From Chryseobacterium kimseyorum (GTDB taxonomy: Bacteria > Bacteroidota > Bacteroidia > Flavobacteriales > Weeksellaceae), in assembly GCF_025971945.1 (NCBI RefSeq), contig NZ_JAPDHW010000002.1:186001-250000 (forward strand): a stretch of DNA of 64,000 bases, written 5' to 3'. Under the pieces are notes generated by a model, which saw nothing but the letters and a program-made list of their open reading frames with translations, searched no databases and was not told where the DNA came from. Position 1 is the first letter of the stretch; the number at the start of each line of letters is the position of its first letter. Of this stretch, positions 25,504-34,059 are shown one piece after another. Made by a program: the position numbers and the translations under genes.

Positions 25504-26745
25504 ATGAAAAGAGTTGTCATTACAGGATTGGGTGCAGTAACACCTTTGGGAAACAATGTCGAAGATTTTTGGCAAAACAGCATCAACGGAAAAAGCGGTG
25601 CAGATTTAATCAAACATTTTGACACAGAAAAATTCAAGGTTCATTTTGCCTGTGAAGTGAAAAAATTTGATCCCAAAATTCATCTTACCCACAACGAAAT
25701 AAAAAGAAGCGACCTCTTTACTCAATATGCAATGTATTCTTCTGCAGAAGCGATTCAGGATTCTGGATTGGATTTTGAAAAGATGGATCCATTCGACACC
25801 GGCGTTATCTGGGGCACCGGACAGGGCGGAATGTGGACTTTTGAACACGAAGTAATGGAATTCGCAAAAGGAGGAGAAAACCCACGTTTCAATCCTTTTT
25901 TCGTTCCTAAATTTATCGCAAATATGGCATCTGGAATGATTTCTATGAAGTTTGGGCTTCAGGGAATTAATTACACTACCGTTTCCGCATGCGCTACCGG
26001 AAATACTGCCATCATGGACGCATTCAACTATATCAGATTGGGAAAAGCGAAAGTTATCATCAGCGGTGGTTCTGAAGCAGCCATTACTCCGGCATCCGTT
26101 GGAGGATTTTCTATCATGAAAGCGATGTCTACAAGAAATGACGATTTCGCATCAGCAAGCCGACCGTATGATGCCGACAGAGATGGCTTTGTAATGGGTG
26201 AAGGCGCCGGCTCTCTGGTTCTTGAAGAATATGAACACGCGAAAGCCCGTGGGGCAAAAATTTACGCCGAATTGGTGGGAGCCGCAATGACTGCCGATGC
26301 CTACCATATGACCGCCCCACATCCTGACGGAGCAGGAGCCATCAAAGCGATGCAACTTGCTCTGGAAGAAGCCGGCGCCAACGCTGAGGATATCAATTAT
26401 ATCAATCCACACGCAACCTCTACTCCACTTGGAGATTTGATTGAGCTGAATGCAATTACTAAAGTATTTAAAGGGAATACCAATTTAGATATCAGTGCAA
26501 CAAAATCAATGACAGGCCATTTATTGGGAGCTGCCGGTGCGGCTGAAGCCATTCTTTCTATTAAAGCTATTCAGAATGGAATTATTCCTCCGACGATTAA
26601 TATGCACAGTATTGATGAGAGAATTCCCAGAGATATCAATATCGTATTTAATGAGGCGAAAGAAAAAGAAATTAATTACGCTTTGAGTAATGCCTTTGGT
26701 TTTGGAGGACACAACGCGACGCTGGTTTTCAAGAAGTTTTCTTAA
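25504..26745 (+). CDS. fabF: Beta-ketoacyl-ACP synthase II
   Basis: 413 residues, full length. Extends acyl chains in fatty-acid synthesis by condensing acyl-ACP with malonyl-ACP. The Cys-His-His triad is visible: Cys163 in SACATG, His in NPHATSTPLGD (near 303) and His in MTGHLLGAAGA (near 339). The nearby TetR and thioesterase genes make it possible that this is a specialised second copy, but the window cannot show whether another fabF exists. A terminator follows at once. Confidence 0.93.
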   Translation: MKRVVITGLGAVTPLGNNVEDFWQNSINGKSGADLIKHFDTEKFKVHFACEVKKFDPKIHLTHNEIKRSDLFTQYAMYSSAEAIQDSGLDFEKMDPFDTGVIWGTGQGGMWTFEHEVMEFAKGGENPRFNPFFVPKFIANMASGMISMKFGLQGINYTTVSACATGNTAIMDAFNYIRLGKAKVIISGGSEAAITPASVGGFSIMKAMSTRNDDFASASRPYDADRDGFVMGEGAGSLVLEEYEHAKARGAKIYAELVGAAMTADAYHMTAPHPDGAGAIKAMQLALEEAGANAEDINYINPHATSTPLGDLIELNAITKVFKGNTNLDISATKSMTGHLLGAAGAAEAILSIKAIQNGIIPPTINMHSIDERIPRDINIVFNEAKEKEINYALSNAFGFGGHNATLVFKKFS

Positions 26746-26760
26746 ATTATAGATCAAATA

Positions 26761-26797
26761 AAAATGCCGTTTCAAAATTATTGAAGCGGCATTTTTT
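26761..26797 (+). terminator. Terminator between fabF and the convergent surface-protein gene
   Basis: AAATGCCGTTTCAA pairs with TTGAAGCGGCATTT (one wobble); A-run before and T-run after allow use on both strands. Confidence 0.8.
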
Positions 26798-26815
26798 ATA
26801 ATTAAATTACACAAT

Positions 26816-28387
26816 TTAGTTTCTACTAATAATCCACCAGCGACCAGCATCAGCGGTCGATTGTAGCGTAAAGCATCTCCCACCACCTGCAGTACCAAGA
26901 ATAACAGATGGATATGCTCCACCAGAGTCCTGCATATTACCAGTTAATGTTCTTGCATTGCCGTCACTGCAAATATTTAAAATTCTACCTTTATTGTTAG
27001 CAGTTGATGCCGGAAGTGTTGCATCACCACTTAAAACAACTGTATAATCATCTGCATTTATTGTAGTTCCAAATTTAAAATTTGCCACTAAACCATTGGT
27101 TTTTGTATTTCCGTTCACCTGCAAAATAGCATCGCTAGCCTGAGATAAGATGTGAAAGTCAGAAGCGTTCACTCCCACTTTTCCGTTTCGGAGTACAGCA
27201 AAAGCATCTGATCTGTTGGTGTTGCTTGTACCATTACCTACAACAAAGAGTTTTTTGTTTCGGTCAATTGATGAGTTGGGTTCCGGGCTTGCGTCGCCTG
27301 CATTAAATTCACCAATTACAGTATTACCCTGGTTTCCGGCAGTTGTTCCCAGTCCTAATGCGGTAGCATATTCTCCTGTTGCTTTGTTCTGATAACCTAT
27401 TGCCAATGAAGATGTATTTGTGGCCTCACTGCTGTTTCCCATGGCAAAAGAATAATTTCCGCTGGCTTTAGTGTCAGCTCCTAAGGCAAAAGAATTTATA
27501 CCTGAAGAATTCGAAGCAGAACCAATTGCTACAGATCCCACACCCGAAGATTTCGCCGCCTGACCCATTGCAATAGAGTTTTGATTGGTTGCCTCAGAAG
27601 TAATTCCCATTGCTATACTCGATTCACCTGATGCAGTGTTGCTTAATCCTATAGAAATAGCTGAGTTACTGGTAGAAGAATTTTGAGCGCCAATGCTGAC
27701 AGATCCTAATCCTGTAACCGTATTCATACCACCTAAAGCCACTGAAAAATGAGCATTGGTTAAAGATTTATTTGAGGCTCCCAATAATGTGGAAAAACCA
27801 CCTTTTGCTGAATTAAATGCGCCTGTAACAAACGAACCCTGTCCTAAAGCTCCCATATCTGCTGATGTAAGCGAGGTTGCAGCTAAAGCTGCAGCATACG
27901 TTCCTACGTAAGGAAAAGATTCTGTTAAATTGGTCGGGTTCCAGGATAAATCAGCGGCATACTTTCCGAGCGGTCCGTAGTTAGCCGGGGTTGCACCAAT
28001 AAATCTCCATCCGAAATTGGTTGCTGACGCAGAAATTCTTTCCAGACCTGTAGGTTTTGTATTGGTATCTATAATTTTTAACCAGACATTCCCGGTGCTG
28101 CTGTAATAGTAATGCGCAGGAGAATCCATATTGATATAAGCTCCCGTTCGGCTTGCCAACGGTACGGCTGTAGTCAGATAGACCATCATGCTGTTTTGTG
28201 CAGCGGTCATGGTCATTCCGGTAACCTCAGTATTGGTGAGTCTTGGAATAAGCAAACCGCTAACGCCAGATGCGCTTTTAGTGATATCAAGAGTTGCTTT
28301 TGGGTCTGAGTTGTTGATCCCAACTTGTGCATAAGAATAGCACGTGCTGATTATCGCAGCTGCGAATATACTTTGTCTAATCATCAT
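26816..28387 (-). CDS. Exported protein with YadA-type head repeats, no visible anchor
   Basis: 523 residues from MMIRQSIFAAAIISTCYSYAQ, a signal peptide. The first part (VGINNSDPKATLDITKSASG) is the type seen in many flavobacterial surface proteins. From about 220 to 350 run some nine repeats of roughly 14 residues of the form SxAxGxxNxAxG (for example SIAMGITSEATNQN, SFALGADTKASGNY), the left-handed beta-roll of trimeric autotransporter heads. The C-terminus has neither a YadA anchor barrel nor an obvious type IX secretion domain; it ends GRWWIISRN with two Cys. How it is held at the surface is unclear. The first ATG pair (28387/28384) is preferred to 28441. Confidence 0.82.
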   Translation of the reverse strand: MMIRQSIFAAAIISTCYSYAQVGINNSDPKATLDITKSASGVSGLLIPRLTNTEVTGMTMTAAQNSMMVYLTTAVPLASRTGAYINMDSPAHYYYSSTGNVWLKIIDTNTKPTGLERISASATNFGWRFIGATPANYGPLGKYAADLSWNPTNLTESFPYVGTYAAALAATSLTSADMGALGQGSFVTGAFNSAKGGFSTLLGASNKSLTNAHFSVALGGMNTVTGLGSVSIGAQNSSTSNSAISIGLSNTASGESSIAMGITSEATNQNSIAMGQAAKSSGVGSVAIGSASNSSGINSFALGADTKASGNYSFAMGNSSEATNTSSLAIGYQNKATGEYATALGLGTTAGNQGNTVIGEFNAGDASPEPNSSIDRNKKLFVVGNGTSNTNRSDAFAVLRNGKVGVNASDFHILSQASDAILQVNGNTKTNGLVANFKFGTTINADDYTVVLSGDATLPASTANNKGRILNICSDGNARTLTGNMQDSGGAYPSVILGTAGGGRCFTLQSTADAGRWWIISRN

Positions 28388-28441
28388 TTGTTTGTTTGCA
28401 ACAAAACTAACAAAAAATTCGAAAATAAAAATGCTCTGCAT

Positions 28442-28471
28442 AAAAAAACCTTACAATAAATGTAAGGTTTT
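28442..28471 (-). terminator. Terminator of the L,D-transpeptidase gene
   Basis: Eleven-base perfect stem AAAACCTTACA / TGTAAGGTTTT with a T-run on the minus strand, 14 bases after the stop at 28485. Confidence 0.8.
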
Positions 28472-28484
28472 GATATTTATTCGT

Positions 28485-29240
28485 TTAAGCTCTCAGCCAT
28501 TCCGAAGATGAAAGATAGTTTTCATCAGGATAATAAATGAAGAGACAGTTTTTACCTTTAATAGTATTGATGATTGGCTCTGTCAAACTTCTAGGAATGG
28601 CAGGGCAACCCCAGCTTCTTCCGATTCTTTTGTGTGCCGAAGCAAATTCCTCGCTCACATAATCGGCTCCATGCATTACAACAGCTCTTCTGTATGCTGC
28701 ATCATTAAAGCCTTTGTCCATTCCCAATAGCTTCAGAGAATATCCGTTGTCTCCATTATAAGTTGATTCTGTGATATAAAAACCCATGCTGCTTTGCAGT
28801 GAACTCTCTGTATTGGAAAAATTTGTAGCAAATTCTTCACCTGTATTTTTTCCGTGAGCAACCAATGAATTGAATAGAACTTTTCTCTGTTCAGTATCAA
28901 TTACCCAAAGTCTCTTTACATTTGAAGATAATGAGAAATCGCACACCGTCAGTAAATGAGCTTCCTGGCTTAACTTGCCTGCTCTTTTAAGATTTTCAAA
29001 ACCTAATAATGCTTTTGCAAAAACATCAAACTGAAGTTTATTGGTATTCTCGAAAGAAATAGATTGATAAAGTTCTTCAGAAGAACTCACTTTGGTGGTA
29101 TTTAAAGATTTTGCTTCAACTATAGTTTCTATTTTGTCTGTGTTCTTTGTACTTCTAGAATTTTCTGCTTTTTTGGGAGCAAGATAAAAAGAAGTTGAAA
29201 TCAAGTACACAATGCCTAATACGCTATAAAATCCTTTCAT
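28485..29240 (-). CDS. Murein L,D-transpeptidase-like protein (YkuD_2 type)
   Basis: 251 residues with an N-terminal signal or membrane segment (about 5-22). The catalytic region is VVMHGADYVSEEF followed by GRSWGCPAIP, where His and Cys are the expected active-site pair; this matches the YkuD-like family that cross-links or trims peptidoglycan via its Cys. The region before it (LWVIDTEQRKVLFNSLVAHGKNTGE) is the conserved start of the domain. It acts in the periplasm. Has a -7 box at 29272-29279. Confidence 0.88.
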   Translation of the reverse strand: MKGFYSVLGIVYLISTSFYLAPKKAENSRSTKNTDKIETIVEAKSLNTTKVSSSEELYQSISFENTNKLQFDVFAKALLGFENLKRAGKLSQEAHLLTVCDFSLSSNVKRLWVIDTEQRKVLFNSLVAHGKNTGEEFATNFSNTESSLQSSMGFYITESTYNGDNGYSLKLLGMDKGFNDAAYRRAVVMHGADYVSEEFASAHKRIGRSWGCPAIPRSLTEPIINTIKGKNCLFIYYPDENYLSSSEWLRA

Positions 29241-29271
29241 TAAATATTATGTTAATTAAAAATTGGTCGAG

Positions 29272-29279
29272 CAAAATTA
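29272..29279 (-). promoter_or_regulatory. -7 box for the L,D-transpeptidase gene
   Basis: TAATTTTG on the minus strand, 31 bases before the ATG at 29240. Confidence 0.4.
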
Positions 29280-29367
29280 TAAAAACATAACGGAGTAACA
29301 GTTAAAAACTCAAAAGTTTAACTGAATTTAAGAAAGTTTAACGTAATGATTATCTGATACTAAGCAA

Positions 29368-29895
29368 TTATTTTTCTGAGTCGGGAACAAATTCTAAACT
29401 TACAGAATTCATGCAGTAACGCGTTCCCGTAGGTGCCGGACCGTCGTTAAAGACGTGACCCAAATGCGAATCGCAACGCTTGCAAACCACCTCTATCCTT
29501 TCCATCCCATGAGAAGAATCTCGGTTGTAAGCAGTCCCCTGTTTATCCGCTTCAAAAAAACTTGGCCATCCGCATGTTGATGAGAATTTAGAATCTGAAC
29601 GGAATAAATGATTACCACAAACCGCGCAGTAATATTCTCCCAACTCATCAAATTCATTGTATTTTCCGGTAAATGGTCTTTCTGTAGCTGCTTCCCGTGC
29701 AATGGCGTATAGATCTGGAGAAAGAATTTTCTTCCATTCATCATTGGATACATTCAGTTTAGTGCGGTCAGTTCTTGAGTAATATGGATTGTTTTTTGCT
29801 TCAGTATTTTCCATAGGAGTTGATTTAACAGGTTTTTGAGTCTGCGAACACATTTGCAGAAAGGTTAATAATAATATGGGAATTAAAAATTTCAT
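29368..29895 (-). CDS. msrB: Peptide-methionine (R)-S-oxide reductase, lipoprotein form
   Basis: 175 residues from MKFLIPILLLTFLQMCSQ, where LQMC is a plausible lipobox, so it should be a periplasmic lipoprotein repairing oxidised methionine in envelope proteins. Structural zinc cysteines CAVC and CKRC, and the catalytic Cys in GTRYCMNSVSL, are all present, along with the hallmark CGWPSF and GHVFNDGP. The open frame extends to 29952, but that upstream part overlaps the promoter zone of the divergent DUF445 gene. Confidence 0.92.
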   Translation of the reverse strand: MKFLIPILLLTFLQMCSQTQKPVKSTPMENTEAKNNPYYSRTDRTKLNVSNDEWKKILSPDLYAIAREAATERPFTGKYNEFDELGEYYCAVCGNHLFRSDSKFSSTCGWPSFFEADKQGTAYNRDSSHGMERIEVVCKRCDSHLGHVFNDGPAPTGTRYCMNSVSLEFVPDSEK

Positions 29896-29986
29896 AATGA
29901 GTTTTAAAAACTTCAAGATGAATGCAAATTTTAATCCGCAATCATCTTCCATCTAATTTTATACCATTTTCCAATTTCAAATTTAC

Positions 29987-29994
29987 TAAATTTG
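29987..29994 (+). promoter_or_regulatory. -7 box for the DUF445 gene
   Basis: TAAATTTG, only 5 bases ahead of the ATG at 30000, consistent with a leaderless message. Confidence 0.5.
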
Positions 29995-29999
29995 AGACT

Positions 30000-31244
30000 A
30001 TGAATGATGAACTGAAACGAAAACAACTCAATAAATACAAGGCTTTTGCCACAGGACTTTTTGTTCTGATGGCTGTGATTTTTGTAATTACAACGATCCT
30101 GCAGAAAACTCACGAATCACATTGGATTGGCTACGTCCGTGCTTTTTCTGAGGCCGCAATGGTTGGTGCTTTGGCAGATTGGTTTGCCGTTACTGCACTT
30201 TTTCGTCATCCACTTGGGCTTCCGATCCCGCACACGAATCTGATTGAAAACAGTAAAGAGAAACTCGGTGATAATCTCGGAAGTTTTGTTGTATCAAATT
30301 TCTTATCACCTCAGACGATCCGTCCATACATACAAAAAATTAAAATCTCCAATTTTGTCGGGGAATGGTTGACGAAAGAGAGAAATCAGGAAGCTTTAAT
30401 TAAAAATCTTTCTGACATAATATTGGATATTTTGAATAAACTCGATGATGCTGAAGTCAGCCGTTTTATCAGCAAAAAAGTGAGCGAGATGACGGATGAT
30501 ATTCAGTTAAATAAAATTTTAGGCAACGGAATTATTTATCTTCTGGATAAAAATGATCATCAGAAAATAGTAACCAATCTTTCAAAACAAATCAAAGAAT
30601 ATCTCATCGAAAATGATGAAATGATTAAAGAAAGGGTGAAAAAAGGAAGTTATTCTTTTATTCCATCGTTTGTAGACAAAAAGATAGCTGAGAAAATTGC
30701 AAGCGGACTTTCTGATTTCTTCCGTGAAATTGAGGAAGATACCAATCACGAAATCAGAACTTTAATTACGGAAAAAATTTATGATTTTTCAAATGATTTG
30801 AAGGAAGATCCGAAATGGATTGATGAGTTTAATAGCATGAAAAACGATTTTTTAAACAATCAAAAGCTGGATGAATACTCGAATGACATCTGGGTTTCCA
30901 TTAAAAAAACATTGAGCACAGAACTTCAGGAAGAAGAATCATCATTAAAAAAATACATCACCAAAAACCTCAACCAGTTTTCTGAAAACTTAAAAACCGA
31001 CGAAAAACTTCAGAATAAAATTGATAATTGGGTAAGAGTTACCGCCTACAAATATATTCTGAAAAACACACACCAAGCCGGAAACCTCATCAGCTCCACC
31101 GTCGGAAACTGGCAGGGAAAAGAACTGAGCGAAAAACTTGAATTAGAAGTTGGTAAAGACCTGCAGTTCATCCGTGTGAACGGAACTTTGGTAGGTGGTT
31201 TGGTGGGTTTGATTATTTATACGATTTCGCATTTTTTTCTTTAA
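30000..31244 (+). CDS. DUF445-family membrane protein
   Basis: 414 residues from MNDELKRKQ. Membrane helix at about 15-35, the family signature SEAAMVGALADWFAVTALFRHPLGLPIPHTNLI near 47-80, a long helical soluble middle, and a C-terminal membrane helix (LVGGLVGLIIYTISHFFL). DUF445 (YjiN-like) proteins are inner-membrane proteins of unknown function. The long helical stretch suggests coiled coils. Divergent from msrB. Confidence 0.88.
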   Translation: MNDELKRKQLNKYKAFATGLFVLMAVIFVITTILQKTHESHWIGYVRAFSEAAMVGALADWFAVTALFRHPLGLPIPHTNLIENSKEKLGDNLGSFVVSNFLSPQTIRPYIQKIKISNFVGEWLTKERNQEALIKNLSDIILDILNKLDDAEVSRFISKKVSEMTDDIQLNKILGNGIIYLLDKNDHQKIVTNLSKQIKEYLIENDEMIKERVKKGSYSFIPSFVDKKIAEKIASGLSDFFREIEEDTNHEIRTLITEKIYDFSNDLKEDPKWIDEFNSMKNDFLNNQKLDEYSNDIWVSIKKTLSTELQEEESSLKKYITKNLNQFSENLKTDEKLQNKIDNWVRVTAYKYILKNTHQAGNLISSTVGNWQGKELSEKLELEVGKDLQFIRVNGTLVGGLVGLIIYTISHFFL

Positions 31245-31293
31245 ATGATAAAGGGCGGATAGTTAATAATTCTATTTTGAATACCTTAAAGCT

Positions 31294-31914
31294 TCAGATA
31301 ATTTTAAAACTATTGTTTTTTGATCTTTGAAAATAAATAATCCCAGAATCAGTTCCACCGCCATTCAGCGCCAATCCTAAATTAATGTTGGAAAGAGCAT
31401 CCATGTATCGCGAATTTTCAATTCCCTTTAAAACTAAACCGTTAAAACCCATTTCTTCGGCCAGATTTTTGACCAATTCTGCTGCCTCATCATCGGAAGA
31501 TGCGATGAACACTGTCATTTTTAGTCCCTTGTAGTTTATTTTGTCTTGTTCCATTGTTTCGGCAAATACTGTACTAAAAGCCTTGACGATTCTACTTTTT
31601 GGCAATAATCTTGCGGTTTGTTCACCACTGCTATCTTCTCCTAAAAAAATTGGACTCCAGTCTTCATTGACAGGATTTGTAACATCTACAATAATCTTTC
31701 CTTGCAACAAATTTATTTTATTTCTTAAAAATTCTGCAACTGACACGTACGGAATAGCTAAAAAAATAATTTCTCCAAATCCGGTAACCTCGGTAATGGA
31801 TAACTTATTTTCCACGGGAGTTCTTACTCCATATTTCACAGTGTGCCCGGCATTCTCCAGCAATTCTCCCAATTTTGATGCAACTTTACCTGCACCTATA
31901 AAACCTATGTTCAT
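31294..31914 (-). CDS. F420-dependent-NADP-reductase-like Rossmann oxidoreductase
   Basis: 206 residues. Rossmann start MNIGFIGAGKVASKLGELL with the GxGxxA/G nucleotide loop, then AIPYVSVAEFL and DVTNPVNEDW, and VKAFSTVFAETM, which match the coenzyme-F420:NADP reductase-like family (often called NADPH-dependent F420 reductase in databases). Flavobacteria do not make F420, so another electron partner is likely. It lies in the same direction as the medium-chain reductase at 32007, separated by that gene's terminator, near an HxlR regulator. Confidence 0.8.
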   Translation of the reverse strand: MNIGFIGAGKVASKLGELLENAGHTVKYGVRTPVENKLSITEVTGFGEIIFLAIPYVSVAEFLRNKINLLQGKIIVDVTNPVNEDWSPIFLGEDSSGEQTARLLPKSRIVKAFSTVFAETMEQDKINYKGLKMTVFIASSDDEAAELVKNLAEEMGFNGLVLKGIENSRYMDALSNINLGLALNGGGTDSGIIYFQRSKNNSFKII

Positions 31915-31937
31915 ATCTTAAATTTTATTTATTCATA

Positions 31938-31988
31938 AAAAAATATAGCGGCTCAATCTTTTTTACGAGATTTAATTCGAACCGCTAT
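31938..31988 (-). terminator. Terminator of the medium-chain reductase
   Basis: In minus-strand RNA ATAGCGG pairs with CCGCTAT around a 30-base loop, followed by seven T. Confidence 0.6.
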
Positions 31989-32006
31989 TAATTTGATTGC
32001 TAAGTT

Positions 32007-32972
32007 CTATTCAAAACTGAGCAACACTTTTTCACCTTTTTCTGTATGTGCTACTGCTTCAGCAATTTGATCTAACCGGTAAATTGAAGCAATTGGAACA
32101 TTAAGACTACCATCTGCAATTAATTTTGCCGCTTCCTCTTTCGCTTTGTGTAATTTCGGAAGGTATTGTGGCAGAAACATCCAAAATCCGTGCAGTGTAA
32201 TGCGTTTAAAAATAATGTCGACAGCACTAATCACCATCGGCTGAAGACTCAGCACAGCATAAGTCACAAGATGGCTGTCAAGACCCAAAATTTGGGCAAG
32301 TATTCCGGAAGCTTCTCCGCTAACCGCATCAAGCCCTAGACGAACATTTGCATTATCAGTAGCAATTTTCGCTTCTTCTACAACCGTTTCAGATTCTACC
32401 AAAACAATATCTGCACCTGCTTTTAAAGCTGTATGAACTGCATCAGCACGTCTGACAATGCCCAATGTTTTTATTCCACGAGATTTAGCAACTGTAATAA
32501 TTGTATTTGCAACACTGGAATTGGCTGCATTAATGACTATCCAATCTCCTGCTGAAAGTTTTACAAATTCATCCAAAAGTAAAACAGCAGTTGGCGGATT
32601 GATGGCAATCATTGCTGCTTGCTGTACGTTAAGTTCTTCCGAAATAACAAATAATTCTGCAGCTTTAGCTTTTACTTTTTCTGACCAGGCATAAGTTCCA
32701 AATGGCAAACTTACACGATCACCTATTTTCACATTCGTAACTTCAGTGCCAAGCTCTTCCACAATACCAATTCCTTGTCCGCCAATTACGGCTGGTAATT
32801 CCGGTCGTATGGCATAAATCCCTTTGGCAAGTAATAAATCACTGGGATCGATCGGGCTGTATTCCATTCGGATAATAACTTCTCCCACATCAGGTTTGGA
32901 GGGTTCGGGAATGTCTAAAAGTTGTAAATTTTTTAATGGATCGCCATAGGCTGTTAAATGAATTGCTTTCAT
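32007..32972 (-). CDS. Medium-chain quinone/enal reductase (zinc-free alcohol dehydrogenase family)
   Basis: 321 residues. GroES-like N-terminal part with MEYSPIDPSDLLLAKGIYAIRPELPAVIGGQGIGIVEELG, then a Rossmann domain (WIVINAANSSVANTIITVAKSRG, VRRADAV). The catalytic- and structural-zinc cysteines of true alcohol dehydrogenases are missing, so this is an NADPH-dependent quinone or enoyl reductase. Divergent from an HxlR regulator, which often controls such detoxifying enzymes. Confidence 0.86.
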   Translation of the reverse strand: MKAIHLTAYGDPLKNLQLLDIPEPSKPDVGEVIIRMEYSPIDPSDLLLAKGIYAIRPELPAVIGGQGIGIVEELGTEVTNVKIGDRVSLPFGTYAWSEKVKAKAAELFVISEELNVQQAAMIAINPPTAVLLLDEFVKLSAGDWIVINAANSSVANTIITVAKSRGIKTLGIVRRADAVHTALKAGADIVLVESETVVEEAKIATDNANVRLGLDAVSGEASGILAQILGLDSHLVTYAVLSLQPMVISAVDIIFKRITLHGFWMFLPQYLPKLHKAKEEAAKLIADGSLNVPIASIYRLDQIAEAVAHTEKGEKVLLSFE

Positions 32973-33141
32973 TTTATTTTAATTTTTGATTGATGTTAAT
33001 TTTATTTTTTCCTGTCATATCTAGAGTAACCCAGAAATCTTAGCAACAGATACTTAGCAATATTTTAGCATTTATAGAAATAACTCAAATACTTCAATCT
33101 AAAATCTATTTGTTCTAAAGCGCTTTAAAATAAATATTTCT

Positions 33142-33149
33142 TAAATTTG
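33142..33149 (+). promoter_or_regulatory. -7 box for hxlR-family gene
   Basis: TAAATTTG at the left edge of the first TAGTA operator; 73 bases ahead of the ATG. Confidence 0.45.
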
Positions 33150-33207
33150 TAGTATCAATTTAATACTGCAAATGTAAATAAAAAAGTAGTACTAAATTAA
33201 TATTACT
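33146..33207. promoter_or_regulatory. Pair of TAGTA-type HxlR operator candidates
   Basis: Two related 19-base segments, 33150-33168 and 33187-33205, share TAGTA then AA then TTAATA (14 of 19 identical), 37 bases apart. Each is also a dyad: TTTGTAGTAT/ATACTGCAAA and AGTAGTA/TATTACT. HxlR proteins such as YodB bind TACTA/TAGTA dyads. The first overlaps the -7 box. Confidence 0.55.
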
Positions 33208-33222
33208 TAAAATATTTTTTTT

Positions 33223-33657
33223 ATGAAAGAGATTGGAAAACGATCAACCTGTGCGATAAGCTATTCATTAGATTTATTTGGAGACAAATGGACCTTATTA
33301 ATACTGAGAGATATGATCTTTAGCAAAAAAAATTCCTGGCTGGAATGGAAGAATGCGTATGAAGGCATTGCGCCAAGCGTATTGACAGACAGAGTAAATC
33401 TTCTAACCAACGAAGGGGTAATTATGAAAAAAGTTTCAGAAAAAAATGCGTCTAAATTTTTGTATTATCTTACCAATAAAGGATTAGATTTAATCCCACT
33501 GATGGTCGATCTGATGGAATTCGGATCAACTTATCACCTCGAAGGCGGCTCAAAATATTGGCTGGAAAAAATAAAAAAAAATATAAATAAAACGATTGAA
33601 GATCTCCGTGCAGAAATGATTACCGCGAGAAATGAAGCATTTCCAGAAATGATGTAA
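33223..33657 (+). CDS. HxlR-family transcriptional regulator
   Basis: 144 residues. Winged helix typical of HxlR: STCAISYSLDLFGDKWTLLILRDMIF near 8-33, GIAPSVLTDRVNLLTNEGVI near 49-68, YYLTNKGLDLIPLMVDLMEF. The N-terminal Cys (near 10) is the position used in YodB-type members to sense quinones or other electrophiles. It is divergent from the quinone-type reductase, with TAGTA dyads between them. Control of that reductase by this protein is inferred from context. Confidence 0.9.
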   Translation: MKEIGKRSTCAISYSLDLFGDKWTLLILRDMIFSKKNSWLEWKNAYEGIAPSVLTDRVNLLTNEGVIMKKVSEKNASKFLYYLTNKGLDLIPLMVDLMEFGSTYHLEGGSKYWLEKIKKNINKTIEDLRAEMITARNEAFPEMM

Positions 33658-34000
33658 TTTTCTTAATTTAATTAGATCAGACACTGCAGTAAGTTTCCAA
33701 TTGTTGTACAACAAACGGAAAGACTGTCAATCTAAGTAACTTCCCTGTTGAGATTTCCATCCTATTTAGAAATACAAAAAGCAGTTAATATATTTATCAG
33801 CTTAGTAACGACCTAAAAACTACACGGTAAGTAGATGAACAATACTATTTGGTTATTTATAAAAAAGGATTAATTTCCAGTGTCTACTTTCTAAAATTAG
33901 AGATAAATAGTGTTTTAAAATGAATAGACTATCAATACAGAAAACTTCTTCAGATTAAAAAAATTTAAAAAGGAAATTTCAGTAGAGCCTGTAGGTATCT
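33658..34000. other. Gene-free stretch between hxlR and pyrD terminator
   Basis: AT-rich, no credible reading frame on either strand. It holds one perfect 14-bp palindrome at 33701-33714 (TTGTTGTACAACAA), flanked by TTTCC and GGAAA, which lacks a T-run and so is a weak terminator candidate for the hxlR gene. Confidence 0.6.
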
Positions 34001-34033
34001 AAAAAAAAGCAAAACCTTATCAGTTTTGCTTTT
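34001..34033 (-). terminator. Terminator of pyrD
   Basis: Eleven-base stem AAAAGCAAAAC / GTTTTGCTTTT with a 7-base loop and a T-run of eight on the minus strand. Confidence 0.8.
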
Positions 34034-34059
34034 CAATATTTTCTATAAAAATTTTCAAG

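Noticed and set aside
26521..26922. Minus-strand frame across the fabF end
   Set aside because: Antisense to fabF and to the surface-protein stop region; no domain.
31541..31921. Plus-strand open frame opposite the F420-like reductase
   Set aside because: It mirrors the reductase frame, has no recognisable domain or promoter.
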